Shown here one piece after another: positions 53,101 through 60,654 of a DNA stretch of 64,000 nucleotides. Under the pieces are notes generated by a model. That model worked only from the letters and a program-made list of their open reading frames with translations. It was not told the DNA's origin and did not search any database. The DNA is from a virus, in the IMG/VR virus record IMGVR_UViG_3300048672_001165, positions 29,685 to 93,684 of that record, one strand, 5' to 3'. The position numbers and the translations under genes were made by a program. Within the stretch, counting starts at the first letter, position 1; each line of letters begins with the position of its first letter.

Positions 53101-54431
53101 ATACTCGCTTTTTCCATCCCACTCATATGGGTATCGTCTCTGAAGCCACTAAGGACTCCAGTGACGTGGGTGTGAACGTCTTTCTCTCTCCGAATGCTAA
53201 GCTGACAAATGCGTATGGCATGGTCGAAATGTATGACCAAAAGAAAGACGGTATCGCCAGTGTTATTTCTACGGCTGTGCTACTATCGCCCGGCAGTGAT
53301 GGCGACGACCAAAAGCGAGTGGGTTTTGTCAGCATCCAGATGGAGCACACCATCGCTGCAGTGGGCTACCACCAGCCAACCATTCGTACTGGCTATGAGC
53401 ATGTGATTGGACAGCGTCAAGACGAACGCTACTGCCTAGTTGCTAGGCAGCCCGGCGTAGTGAAGTCTATGAATGAAACAGGCTTGATTGTTCTCTATGA
53501 TGGAGACAAAGAAGAAACCGGTATTCAGATTGGCAGGTACTACGGCACCGCTGCTGGTTTGGTGGTTCCTCACCAAGTGGTAGCTCACGTCAAAGTCGGG
53601 CAAAAGTTCAAGGTGGGTGACTGCCTGGTTTACAACACGGGTTTTTACGAGCCCGATATGTTGGAGCCAAGTAAAGTCATCTATAAGACGGCGATGGATG
53701 TGACGACGGTGCTCTGGGAGTCTACCCAGACGCTGGAAGATGCTTCTTCTATCAGCCCGCGTTTGGCTGAGCGCTCCACCACCACTATCACTAAGATGAA
53801 ATCTATTGTCGTGAACTTTACTGACGAGATCAGTAAGCTCATCGACGTAGGTGCAAAGACTGAATTTGATACGCCGCTGTGTTACATCAGCGACTCAGTT
53901 GTTGGCACGTCAGGCGCTTTCGACGAAGAGACCATGGACAGCTTAGCCATGCTCAAGTCCCAAACACCTCGTGCAGGTGTGAAAGGTCAAGTCGAACGCA
54001 TCGAAGTGTACTACCACGGTGACATAGAAGACATGTCGGAGTCTCTACAGAAGATCACGATCAAGTCTGATAAGGAAATGAAGCAGCGTGCTCAAGGCTC
54101 TAAAAAGCCTGTCTATACCGGACAAGTCGATGCAGGTTTCCGCAACGACGGCACACCTCTTGGTTACAATGAAGTCACCATCCGAATCTACATCACCAGC
54201 CATGTCAATTCAGGCTTAGGTGATAAAGGTGCGTTTTGTAACCAGCTTAAAACGATTGTGTCTGAAGTCATGCCAGGTGACTATAAGACAGAAAGCGGAG
54301 AACTCATTGATGCCATCTTTGGTTATAAATCCATCGATGCTCGTATCGTGACATCTTCTAACCGCATCGGTTTGGCCAGTACAATTTTGAGACACATTTC
54401 TCAAGATGCAGCTGACGCTTACTTTAAATAA
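50160..54431 (+). CDS. RNA polymerase beta-like subunit, lacking the C-terminal region
   Basis: The ATG at 50160 is preferred; the product is 1423 residues. KLPVLNKDGSFTTNGTNYR (about residue 550) matches beta's 'NGTFIINGTERV' segment. RDTRFFHPTHMGIVSEATKDSSDVGV (about residue 980) matches '[24 protein letters not shown]'. NSGLGDKGAF (about 1350) matches 'GNKG', and SSNRIGLASTILRHIS (about 1400) matches 'PSRMNIGQILETHLG'. The protein stops right there, so the C-terminal clamp-anchoring part of beta is missing. A Glu-rich region at about 330-400 looks like an insertion. Gene order is beta' then beta, reversed from bacterial rpoBC. Confidence 0.88.
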   Translation: MKKAQVVQHEMRNMNFTQYMLKYGIRTAQQIIDPKLRDQSVFALPQHSVYHHLDYTGISLGPAASHFVFAGYTKSIYFANVTELTSHEGMPRKAITNTSSLEREIKSKNLRLRTAVDISAVVRDGNTLLMFNYNLIARIYRYTRSTFATYYAWYNTFSTMVDKMVEVANITDNHQFMLAYVPSMVPSKTQFDKAALRFDNAALAVFKEPKAFMALDMWKWLGENRQSSILSKIPEKKLKLINLVFVENGKWTILNLGFLNSFRRPDDQKKWESEELGENAGLSPSDVQKRFLMMLMGVMSARTVIAVDESDVQGAHIDKIAQDELMKSGDEHNAVQDVIAEQIDEDADERVETEAEKAIRIEQENKHIDSTLSQLEEIGARQEEGETQAPTVSEVLQAKAGDHMDMVQSRLDTLADQNILTAAEYKRMMAIAAKVKTIPAPDGSASLDDYRKVNLNDLAIDYTKDQYVDNVAVVDKSMLKSSIQDFDEVYQKKALDKHIAAMCVQLNRGGYLVTDYKVETNASALGVEKNYALSIQPIEGAPSTIRFKLPVLNKDGSFTTNGTNYRLSKQFGDIPIRKISPEEVALSSYYGKCFVQRGRKNAYNATNWYQNQITAQALDESGASTIKTIIPGNVFDKDKAYPKDYTAIAQNFKSIETAETNHYFSLEEASSVFGKEVVNTYYKNGSCVLAVTKKGVIYIDKENAVCLDDSDGTHVLGPVYDYFKLDGAPPIEFAELSVFGQSIPLGLIFGYYIGLSALIKMLGAEVQRYQTGTRFQFDDNNDFKLTFEDETLVFSRSNRLAVLILGGFTEYHKALKTYGCHNFDQRAVYANVLESKQIAVRYLRELEQMDSYFIDPITHDILEYMKEPTTWQGLLVRAAQLLLDDKHYHEIDMRGMRIKGNERIAGAVYTELMSSIRAHHGQMGKSNKKVEMNPYAVWNLVTQDPAKFQLSEINPVKNLKEREALTFAGEGGRSKDSLTRDTRFFHPTHMGIVSEATKDSSDVGVNVFLSPNAKLTNAYGMVEMYDQKKDGIASVISTAVLLSPGSDGDDQKRVGFVSIQMEHTIAAVGYHQPTIRTGYEHVIGQRQDERYCLVARQPGVVKSMNETGLIVLYDGDKEETGIQIGRYYGTAAGLVVPHQVVAHVKVGQKFKVGDCLVYNTGFYEPDMLEPSKVIYKTAMDVTTVLWESTQTLEDASSISPRLAERSTTTITKMKSIVVNFTDEISKLIDVGAKTEFDTPLCYISDSVVGTSGAFDEETMDSLAMLKSQTPRAGVKGQVERIEVYYHGDIEDMSESLQKITIKSDKEMKQRAQGSKKPVYTGQVDAGFRNDGTPLGYNEVTIRIYITSHVNSGLGDKGAFCNQLKTIVSEVMPGDYKTESGELIDAIFGYKSIDARIVTSSNRIGLASTILRHISQDAADAYFK

Positions 54432-54462
54432 CGCCATTCATCGTTTGACCTTTTTGTGAGGG

Positions 54463-54496
54463 GTAGGGGCAGTCAACTACCCCTACTTTCTTTTTT
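54463..54496 (+). terminator. Terminator after the beta-like gene
   Basis: The stem GTAGGGG (54463-54469) / CCCCTAC (54480-54486) with a 10-base loop is followed by TTTCTTTTTT. Confidence 0.85.
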
Positions 54497-54527
54497 CTAC
54501 TTTGCTTTTTGAAGGACATTTGCAACC

Positions 54528-54737
54528 ATGCAACGACGCTCTGAACACACCATCATGACGCTGGCCAATGTGATCGCACTGGCTGCGGACATCGCAGACG
54601 AAAGCTCCAGCCCGGAGTTCCCGGACATCCTGGGCGGCTCGGTCATGGCGCGCGCCACCACCGACATGCTGGTGGCTTCGCAGATCAACCAGCGCATCAT
54701 CCGTCAACAGTACCATCTCGCTACCAGGTCGGCGTAA
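54528..54737 (+). CDS. Small GC-rich hypothetical protein
   Basis: A 69-residue protein with GAAGGAC upstream. It is Ala/Ile-rich and helical in residues 8-25, with acidic and Arg residues afterwards. Codons are G/C-ending, unlike the polymerase genes before it. No family is recognised. A C10-T9 tract lies just after it. Confidence 0.5.
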   Translation: MQRRSEHTIMTLANVIALAADIADESSSPEFPDILGGSVMARATTDMLVASQINQRIIRQQYHLATRSA

Positions 54738-54746
54738 GCGTTTTTA

Positions 54747-54765
54747 CCCCCCCCCCTTTTTTTTT
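54747..54765 (+). other. C10-T9 homopolymer tract in an intergenic gap
   Basis: Ten C followed by nine T occur between two genes. It is not in a coding frame. It may be prone to slippage during replication or transcription and could tune spacing or expression of the following gene. Confidence 0.8.
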
Positions 54766-54791
54766 ATTTTCTTTTAGAAAGACACCTCACT

Positions 54792-56234
54792 ATGCTGCGC
54801 ATTTCTGCTATCAACGAAGCCATTCAAATCGCTAAGGTCATGGAAAGTAAAGGTCTGCGCATGCTGCCTGCTTCCCAAACTCCTCTGGCGACTCTGGTGG
54901 AGAAGTCGTTCTGTACGACTCAAGACTCCGTCATGAACTCCGGTACCAACGGCGAGTATGAACCGGACGCTCGGTTCATTTCGTCTCGTGCTGAAGGCTT
55001 TGGCCAAAGTACCCGTGGCGACCTCGACGGGCATACCCGTGAGCTGATGAACCTGAAGGACAACATTGCTAAGGTGGTGACTGACCACATGCGCTACGCG
55101 CGTTCGGTGGCGTCCCCTGTGATTGTGGAATGCATCAACGCTTTCACCAATCAACTGGCTGGTTACCACATCGATCCGTCCAAGGACGTGAAGATCACGA
55201 TGTATGACCTGCCGAGCATCCTGTACGACGCTTCGATGCTTCAAGAAGTCAAGAAGTATGCAGGCGCGCCTGCTCGCAAAGTGAATGACCTGGCACTACC
55301 AATTGACATCAATGAAGAAGAGCTGGTTCAAAAGCTCAGTGGTGACAAGGAAGTCGCCACGTGGCTGGCTCTATTGGGAGACGGCTTCTTGCCGTCTGTG
55401 TGGTCGAAGTGGTTTACCAACATCACCAACGACTCCTTGAGCTACATCAGAGACGAATCCGATCTGGATATGGTCTGTGCTATGTTTTTGCTGGCACAAG
55501 TTTATATGGATTCGCCAATGAAGGGCGTGAACTCTTCTCTGGCCAACTACAGTACCACGTTGGCGGCTGTGCGTGATACAGCTGCTAACGTGCTGTCATT
55601 TGTGTCTGATCAGATGCAGTCCTATAAGGACACTGGCATGATCATCAAGAACCACTTTGATACGGAAATCGTGGTGGTCAAGCCCGTCTTTGACGAGTGG
55701 ACTTACAGCAACCCGCGAGGTCTGATCATTGCAGCGTGTTCTCTGAAGAACCCGCCCCGCTATGTGAAGCAACTGACTGAACAAGCTGACCAGCTGATCA
55801 AGAAGTGGGAGCTGCACGTGGCGTCGATCAACCGCATCCAAGACAATACCCGGTTCATGGTGTCTCGTGATATCCTGGAGTCGGTGGTTCAAGGGGTGGT
55901 GGCAGCTAATGCCAAGAAGATCTATGGCCCACTTGTGAACAACCCGGAAACGTTTGACCTGGCCACGACGCCGGAGTTCATCCAGTTCAAGAAGCGTCTG
56001 GGAGTGATCCTCACCAAGCTGGAGTACAACGACTTCAAGAACGTCAGTAAGCTCATGACGCTGGTGGTGGGCAAGTGCGTCTTCTACTTCAGCAGTGCTT
56101 ATGAGATCCTCTCAGGTATTGATGAAGCAATGGAACAAAATCCGAAGCTTTCTTTGAACGAAGCAGCTTACCTGGCGCGTGTGAAGTACATCGCCAACTG
56201 GTGCTTCGATCAGACGCTGGTCACGGCGCTGTAA
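54792..56234 (+). CDS. Helical protein next to RNA polymerase genes, moderately GC-rich
   Basis: A 480-residue, almost wholly helical protein with no catalytic motif. It has fairly GC-rich codons, suggesting high expression. Its position beside the polymerase and not far from the prohead protease leaves two options: a polymerase accessory subunit (some jumbo-phage enzymes carry a non-canonical extra subunit of about this size) or a virion protein. I cannot decide between them. AGAAAG lies upstream of the ATG. It is followed after 22 bases by the next gene. Confidence 0.5.
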   Translation: MLRISAINEAIQIAKVMESKGLRMLPASQTPLATLVEKSFCTTQDSVMNSGTNGEYEPDARFISSRAEGFGQSTRGDLDGHTRELMNLKDNIAKVVTDHMRYARSVASPVIVECINAFTNQLAGYHIDPSKDVKITMYDLPSILYDASMLQEVKKYAGAPARKVNDLALPIDINEEELVQKLSGDKEVATWLALLGDGFLPSVWSKWFTNITNDSLSYIRDESDLDMVCAMFLLAQVYMDSPMKGVNSSLANYSTTLAAVRDTAANVLSFVSDQMQSYKDTGMIIKNHFDTEIVVVKPVFDEWTYSNPRGLIIAACSLKNPPRYVKQLTEQADQLIKKWELHVASINRIQDNTRFMVSRDILESVVQGVVAANAKKIYGPLVNNPETFDLATTPEFIQFKKRLGVILTKLEYNDFKNVSKLMTLVVGKCVFYFSSAYEILSGIDEAMEQNPKLSLNEAAYLARVKYIANWCFDQTLVTAL

Positions 56235-56256
56235 CAACAACTAAAAGGATCTCTTC

Positions 56257-56997
56257 ATGCAAGAAACATTTGATTTCACTAAACTGCAACGAGATCCTGC
56301 CTTCATCAAGTCAACCATGGTAGCAATGGATAATAAAACCATTGTCACCAAGACAGGTTGCAAGATCATCTTCCCGGTGAGCTTTGTCGAACGAGGCTTG
56401 GCAGTAGTTGGCGTCAACAACGTCGTCACAGGCTTCTTTTGTACGATGGTAGGAGAGAAGTTTGCTCTGAGCATGATCAATGCTCAGATGGTTCTCACAC
56501 CTACCGTGATGAGGAAGATCAAGATTGAAGGCGTGGAATACTACGAGTTTGAGTTTGCAAAAGGCGCTGTTGTGATTGCAAACACCATGCTCGTGAAAAA
56601 TGACTTGCTGGTGTACAAGATCTACTTGCAACACGTGGCCAAGGGTAAGGTGCCGCCTTACATGACGTACGAAGATATGGCAGGCGTCTTTGACACCACC
56701 AACAAGTACGCAGGCGCTAACATCGGTCAGCAGCGTGAAGTCACAGAACTTATTCTGTCTTTGATTGCGCGAGACGCCAAGCAAAAGAACATCTACTACA
56801 GCCAAACTGGCCGCCCTGGCGGTATTGGTAGTGTAGCACCTAAGCCGTATTACATTAGTCTACGAGACGTGCAGTACGGGGCCGCTACGACCATGGATAA
56901 GCTCACAGGCGCTTACGCAGGCAGCCAAGGTATCGTGGCAGCTCTGAACAACCCTAGCGAGCGTACAGAGCGTGTAGAGGGCTTCTTGAGGGCTTAA
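56257..56997 (+). CDS. Hypothetical protein, probably virion-associated
   Basis: A 246-residue protein with a good AAAAGGA site. The first 130 residues are beta-rich (VTKTGCKIIFPVSF, LVVGVNN-type strands), the rest is helical then Gly-rich. It has no membrane segment or named motif. It may be cotranscribed with the 480-residue gene. Location near the prohead protease hints at head assembly, by context only. Confidence 0.5.
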   Translation: MQETFDFTKLQRDPAFIKSTMVAMDNKTIVTKTGCKIIFPVSFVERGLAVVGVNNVVTGFFCTMVGEKFALSMINAQMVLTPTVMRKIKIEGVEYYEFEFAKGAVVIANTMLVKNDLLVYKIYLQHVAKGKVPPYMTYEDMAGVFDTTNKYAGANIGQQREVTELILSLIARDAKQKNIYYSQTGRPGGIGSVAPKPYYISLRDVQYGAATTMDKLTGAYAGSQGIVAALNNPSERTERVEGFLRA

Positions 56998-57005
56998 GTA
57001 ATAGG

Positions 57006-57045
57006 CGGCATAAAAGGCGGGCCCAGTAGCCCGCTCATTATGCCG
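57006..57045. terminator. Bidirectional terminator with CGGCATAA/TTATGCCG outer arms
   Basis: Outer arms CGGCATAA (57006-57013) / TTATGCCG (57038-57045) surround an inner GCGGGC (57017-57022) / GCCCGC (57029-57034) stem. It is placed between convergent genes. Confidence 0.85.
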
Positions 57046-57060
57046 TAGTGCTGTATCAGC

Positions 57061-57825
57061 TTACCACTTTGACCAACTCGGCAAGTCCGTACCGTCGACG
57101 TTGAAGCCCAGCTGTTGGAAGACTTCCAGACCAAAGGAGCGGTCCGCTTCAGTTGCAGTAACAATCTTCTTTTCTTGAGGAAGGATCAGCGGCAAGAACA
57201 TCTCGCGCTTGACTTCTTTTTCCATGAAGGATTCAAGAGAGGGTGAGTTGTACTTGGTGGCAGTAGCAATGCCAGGTGAGCCCACCTTGTCAAACGTGAC
57301 GACGCTGGTAAGCGTGCGCATGTTGATACCACCACGACGTTTATCGTCGGTGAATGCGCGAATAGAGAAACAGGTATTGACTCTCGGGTTAACGATGGCT
57401 TGTTCAAGAACATGCTTGACTTTACCTTCGGGCCTGACCTTACCCATGATCGTGATCACGGTTTGACCAGACGCGTCCTTGACATTGTCCATGTCCAGCC
57501 AGATCTCTGCGATGTGGTGACAGATGTTGTCTTCTTGGACTTTCAGATAGCGATAGAGATACTCATCTTCCGTCATCCCCTTTGTCCACTCAGGGTGACC
57601 GTTTTCACCATAGAGTTGACCAGAGTTGACTTTACGCATAAAGGAAGACGAACTCTCGAAGAGGTTTCGCGCACCCTCATAGGTGTAGTATTCACCTGCA
57701 GAGTTGAAGACGTTGAGCCCACCTAGTGGGTGGGTGTAGTAACCATCCTCATCAGCAACAAGCACCCCTTTTTTGTTGAGGGGCATTGTCGTGCATGTAA
57801 AACGAACTTGAGATTGACCTGCCAT
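57061..57825 (-). CDS. Prohead maturation protease (S80-type)
   Basis: The ATG at 57825 with AAGAGG upstream gives 254 residues. The YGENGHPEW motif with His77 and the CFSIRAF motif with Ser154 match the catalytic His and Ser of T4 gp21/HK97-type prohead proteases, separated by the expected IWLDMDN...VITIMGKVRPEGKVKHVLEQ beta region. These enzymes cleave scaffold and capsid precursors inside the prohead. The family usually has a third acidic or His residue that I cannot pin down here. It is on the opposite strand from its neighbours. Confidence 0.75.
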   Translation of the reverse strand: MAGQSQVRFTCTTMPLNKKGVLVADEDGYYTHPLGGLNVFNSAGEYYTYEGARNLFESSSSFMRKVNSGQLYGENGHPEWTKGMTEDEYLYRYLKVQEDNICHHIAEIWLDMDNVKDASGQTVITIMGKVRPEGKVKHVLEQAIVNPRVNTCFSIRAFTDDKRRGGINMRTLTSVVTFDKVGSPGIATATKYNSPSLESFMEKEVKREMFLPLILPQEKKIVTATEADRSFGLEVFQQLGFNVDGTDLPSWSKW

Positions 57826-57929
57826 AAAAGACCTCTTGATGAATGTGCGAATGAACAAAGAAAAAATAACGGTCAATCAATGGTCAATAAATAAAACAAA
57901 AACTCATAAAGAGAAAGGACTAAAAAGTG

Positions 57930-58055
57930 ATGAACATAAAACGTTGTAAGCCTTTGTTTATTATTGGGGCTATTGTGATCGCCCTCTATTTGATTTTTAT
58001 TGAGTTGTTTGCAGATTGGTTTCCAAACCCGTCAGAAAAACCAGATTCCAAATAA
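57930..58055 (+). CDS. Very small membrane protein (41 residues)
   Basis: A frame from the ATG at 57930 gives MNIKRCKPLFIIGAIVIALY followed by about 20 more residues. It has one clear hydrophobic helix (about residues 9-27) and a charged tail. AAAGGA lies 11 bases upstream. It lies in an otherwise empty gap after the divergent protease. It may be a small envelope-targeted peptide. Confidence 0.45.
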   Translation: MNIKRCKPLFIIGAIVIALYLIFIELFADWFPNPSEKPDSK

Positions 58056-58201
58056 AATACAGACTATATTACTAACTTGATCCATGGGCCTGAATCATTT
58101 ACTTTTCAAAAGTAATAAGGCTTTGTGATCAAGTGCTAGCAGCGTCTACACTGAACAGCACTGAGCGTTTTTCAACCCCCATCCCAAAAGGAACACGAGT
58201 C

Positions 58202-58642
58202 ATGAGCAAGCATGAGCAATACGAAGCGATCAAGGTCGCCCTGGGTGCACAAGTCGAAGTCGTTGACGGTGGCGTGACCATCGCTGACGACCAGTACTAC
58301 GTGGTCGCCGAATCCGTCGCCAGCCTGAGCAAGGAAGTCATCAACCAGGTCAACGGCTACAACGGCGACTACCAGGCCGCCGCTGCTGTCGTCATGGGCG
58401 AGCAAGCCCTGAAGATGCTGGCCGGCGACGACAGCCTGTCCGAAGTGGTCGGCAACGCTGACGCCGGCGGCACCATGGTGACCAGCCTGACGCAGCGCGA
58501 GCGCACCTTCACCAACCCGCGCACCGGCGAGGCCCAGACCACCAGCGGCCACACCACCATCAAGGTCCGCACCGCCACGCCGGGCCTGCGCCTGGCCAAG
58601 CACGACCTGGAAGAGCTGCGAAAGACGCACTTCCCCAGCTGA
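58202..58642 (+). CDS. GC-rich hypothetical protein
   Basis: The ATG at 58202 with AAAAGGAA upstream gives 146 residues. The N-terminal half is helical; the C-terminal half has a Thr/Gly-rich beta section (TFTNPRTGEAQTTSG). Codons are strongly G/C-ending, in contrast with the AT-rich gene after it, and the hairpin packing of other GC-rich genes is not seen. No family is recognised. It is its own unit, ending at a strong terminator. Confidence 0.55.
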   Translation: MSKHEQYEAIKVALGAQVEVVDGGVTIADDQYYVVAESVASLSKEVINQVNGYNGDYQAAAAVVMGEQALKMLAGDDSLSEVVGNADAGGTMVTSLTQRERTFTNPRTGEAQTTSGHTTIKVRTATPGLRLAKHDLEELRKTHFPS

Positions 58643-58662
58643 AGAAAACCTGTACCTCTTGT

Positions 58663-58693
58663 AAAAGAGCGTGGGGATGACCCACGCTCTTTT
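58663..58693 (+). terminator. Intrinsic terminator after the GC-rich gene
   Basis: A 13-bp stem AAAAGAGCGTGGG / CCCACGCTCTTTT with loop GATGA is followed by ATGCC, the recurrent element. Confidence 0.85.
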
Positions 58694-58725
58694 ATGCCTA
58701 CTTCTTTTTTACGAGGAATTGACCC

Positions 58726-59271
58726 ATGAGCTTTGAAATAGTTACCCGTCGAGACATTGTGCTTGAGTTTAACCATGAAGAACTTTGTAAGCACGCCGTT
58801 GAAATAGTCAGTAAACGACCTGACAGTTTTTGCGAGCTTCACCATGACACGTTTCAATGCATACACTTTGTACCTGTTCCCAATCGTGATGGCGTACTGT
58901 GGGTTGAGAAATATGCAGATGGTTATACCACTCATGGTGAACACATCACTAATGTTTCTTATTTCATTTCGTTGAACTCTAACAATCTATTACATCAGAA
59001 ATTCTCAAAGACGTACAACTATTTTGTAGGTATACATGATGGTCGTGCTGTGTTTTGCAGCTCGCGTTATGGCGCATATGGCGTCTCGGCGTCCAACTAT
59101 TCTTGGATTGTCTTGCCTGTGCATAAAACAAAGCAACTTGTTGAACAAAAGAAGCTAAAGCCCAAATCTCTTAATAAGAAAGGTATGTTGGAAATCACTT
59201 TGGCTAAAGGAATATTTACCCGTACTGTTGAAAGTCAAACCCATGAAACAACGACAAATAAGGCGGCATAA
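58726..59271 (+). CDS. Hypothetical protein
   Basis: A 181-residue protein with GAGGAAT upstream, alpha/beta, rich in His, Phe and Tyr, with no recognised motif. The 3' end overlaps the next gene by about 29 bases in a different frame. It ends GGCGGCATAA. It is the first of a run of unknown genes with ordinary codon usage. Confidence 0.5.
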   Translation: MSFEIVTRRDIVLEFNHEELCKHAVEIVSKRPDSFCELHHDTFQCIHFVPVPNRDGVLWVEKYADGYTTHGEHITNVSYFISLNSNNLLHQKFSKTYNYFVGIHDGRAVFCSSRYGAYGVSASNYSWIVLPVHKTKQLVEQKKLKPKSLNKKGMLEITLAKGIFTRTVESQTHETTTNKAA

Positions 59272-59551
59272 AGCGCGTGCTATCAAGCACGCTGATGCAG
59301 ACATACAAATCTTTCGTCGGCTAAAGAAAAAGTTTTCTGTCGCCATCAGGTTTCTCAATTACATTAAAAAGACTGGTGCGGATCTGGAGAAGATGACCTC
59401 GTGGTGTAAACCCCCCCCTGAACAATATTCTTTCCAGTGGATAAAGGAAAGATCAACTGAGCTTTTTGGTCCTAACCAAATCACGTATTACGCCACACCT
59501 TTTAACACGAGTGATAATGAAACTGCGTCAAATCCGAAACAAAACAAGTAA
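59243..59551 (+). CDS. Small basic hypothetical protein
   Basis: The ATG at 59243 gives 102 residues; a TTG at 59228 is a less likely start. The N-terminal 40 residues are very basic (KQRQIRRHKARAIKHA), consistent with nucleic acid binding. It contains a run of eight C in the DNA at 59411-59418. The gene overlaps both neighbours, so the trio is tightly packed. Confidence 0.45.
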   Translation: MKQRQIRRHKARAIKHADADIQIFRRLKKKFSVAIRFLNYIKKTGADLEKMTSWCKPPPEQYSFQWIKERSTELFGPNQITYYATPFNTSDNETASNPKQNK

Positions 59552-60023
59552 GCATTTTCGCTTACATCCCGTCAAGAACGCCGGTGTGATTCAAGACCTC
59601 TTTATTGAGGTCGAAGACATCTTTCCTGATGAGTACGCTGATGAGGGAAGTGTCTATCTTTGTTTCACATCTGATCTGCATTACAAGAAAAACAAGAAGA
59701 TCAAACGTAAAGCGTGCTGGTACTACGTGCCGTCATACTGCTGGCCTAAAGGGTGGCCGGGTCAAGACCCAGACTACCCTGACCATACAGAAAGCTTGGT
59801 TGATCAGATCGATATTGGTCGCGGAGTTTCTTTTGCGGCTAATGACCCTGAAGCGCCTATTACGGTGGTGTTCTACGAAAAGCACTGCAAACTGGAAAGC
59901 TTTGTACGTGAACAGTTTTTGCAGAAAATTCAGATGGTAAATCATTGTACTGTGGTCTATCAAGATCGCAGAGGCAAAATGCGTGAAGAGCTTGCGCCCC
60001 TCATCTGGAACTTTGTGTCCTAA
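59517..60023 (+). CDS. Hypothetical protein
   Basis: The ATG at 59517 is the likely start (168 residues), overlapping the preceding gene by 35 bases. Residues 25-60 are acidic and the middle holds an aromatic-rich CWYYVPSYCWPKGWPG segment with two Cys. No family is recognised. The ribosome site is weak, suggesting coupling. Confidence 0.45.
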   Translation: MKLRQIRNKTSKHFRLHPVKNAGVIQDLFIEVEDIFPDEYADEGSVYLCFTSDLHYKKNKKIKRKACWYYVPSYCWPKGWPGQDPDYPDHTESLVDQIDIGRGVSFAANDPEAPITVVFYEKHCKLESFVREQFLQKIQMVNHCTVVYQDRRGKMREELAPLIWNFVS

Positions 60024-60055
60024 TCTTCTCTACTCTTTCTTCAAGGAATTCCCCC

Positions 60056-60634
60056 ATGGCACCCTCATTTCCCCTCATCAACACATCTGACCAGCTCAAA
60101 ATGCATAAGCTTGGTGTTCATGCAGTTGGCTTCACCTATGAAGCCAACCCTAACATGATCAAGTACAACACAACCACGACCATGGAAATGGACGTGAAGT
60201 ATATCGTTGATCATGTCACTAGTCTTGTAAAAGAAGATTTACACGTCAATGAAGCGGCTTTCTTTGACAACAAAAGCCGCTTGCAGTTTGTGTTGTATGA
60301 CGTAGGTGGTATCAATAAGCTTGAGAAAGGCAACTTTGTGATGGTGCGGCAGTGCTTTGACAAAAGTGTACAAGAGCAGCTTGGTCACGAAATGCACTAC
60401 ATTGGTAAGAATGACAAGTACGCCGTTTTCATAGCTTTACACCGAGGCTCGTTTGATCAAAGCAAAGTTGATCAGTACTTTATTGTTACCCCTTTGGATC
60501 TTTATCCGGCATTTAAAGATCAGGAAAACCAAGTGAGCGTCACTATCACTGACACTGTTGAATATGGCCGTAGTGCTTTCATGGATGTTATTGATCTGCG
60601 CCGCCCTCAAGATTCATTCACCGCCACCATCTGA
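60056..60634 (+). CDS. Hypothetical protein
   Basis: A 192-residue alpha/beta protein with CAAGGAA upstream and no membrane segment or recognised motif. It ends 20 bases before the next gene and probably shares its transcript. Some segments (YIVDHVTSLVKEDL, FVMVRQCFDKSVQEQ) are general folds without a diagnostic signature. Confidence 0.5.
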   Translation: MAPSFPLINTSDQLKMHKLGVHAVGFTYEANPNMIKYNTTTTMEMDVKYIVDHVTSLVKEDLHVNEAAFFDNKSRLQFVLYDVGGINKLEKGNFVMVRQCFDKSVQEQLGHEMHYIGKNDKYAVFIALHRGSFDQSKVDQYFIVTPLDLYPAFKDQENQVSVTITDTVEYGRSAFMDVIDLRRPQDSFTATI

Positions 60635-60654
60635 CCTTTTTACCTGCCACCACC

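Noticed and set aside
54792-56234. Missing C-terminal half of beta'
   Set aside because: I looked for bridge-helix and trigger-loop motifs; none is visible in this helical protein.
54792-56234. Major capsid protein
   Set aside because: Size and codon use would fit, but the all-helical pattern lacks the beta-rich features expected of the HK97 fold; kept as unknown.
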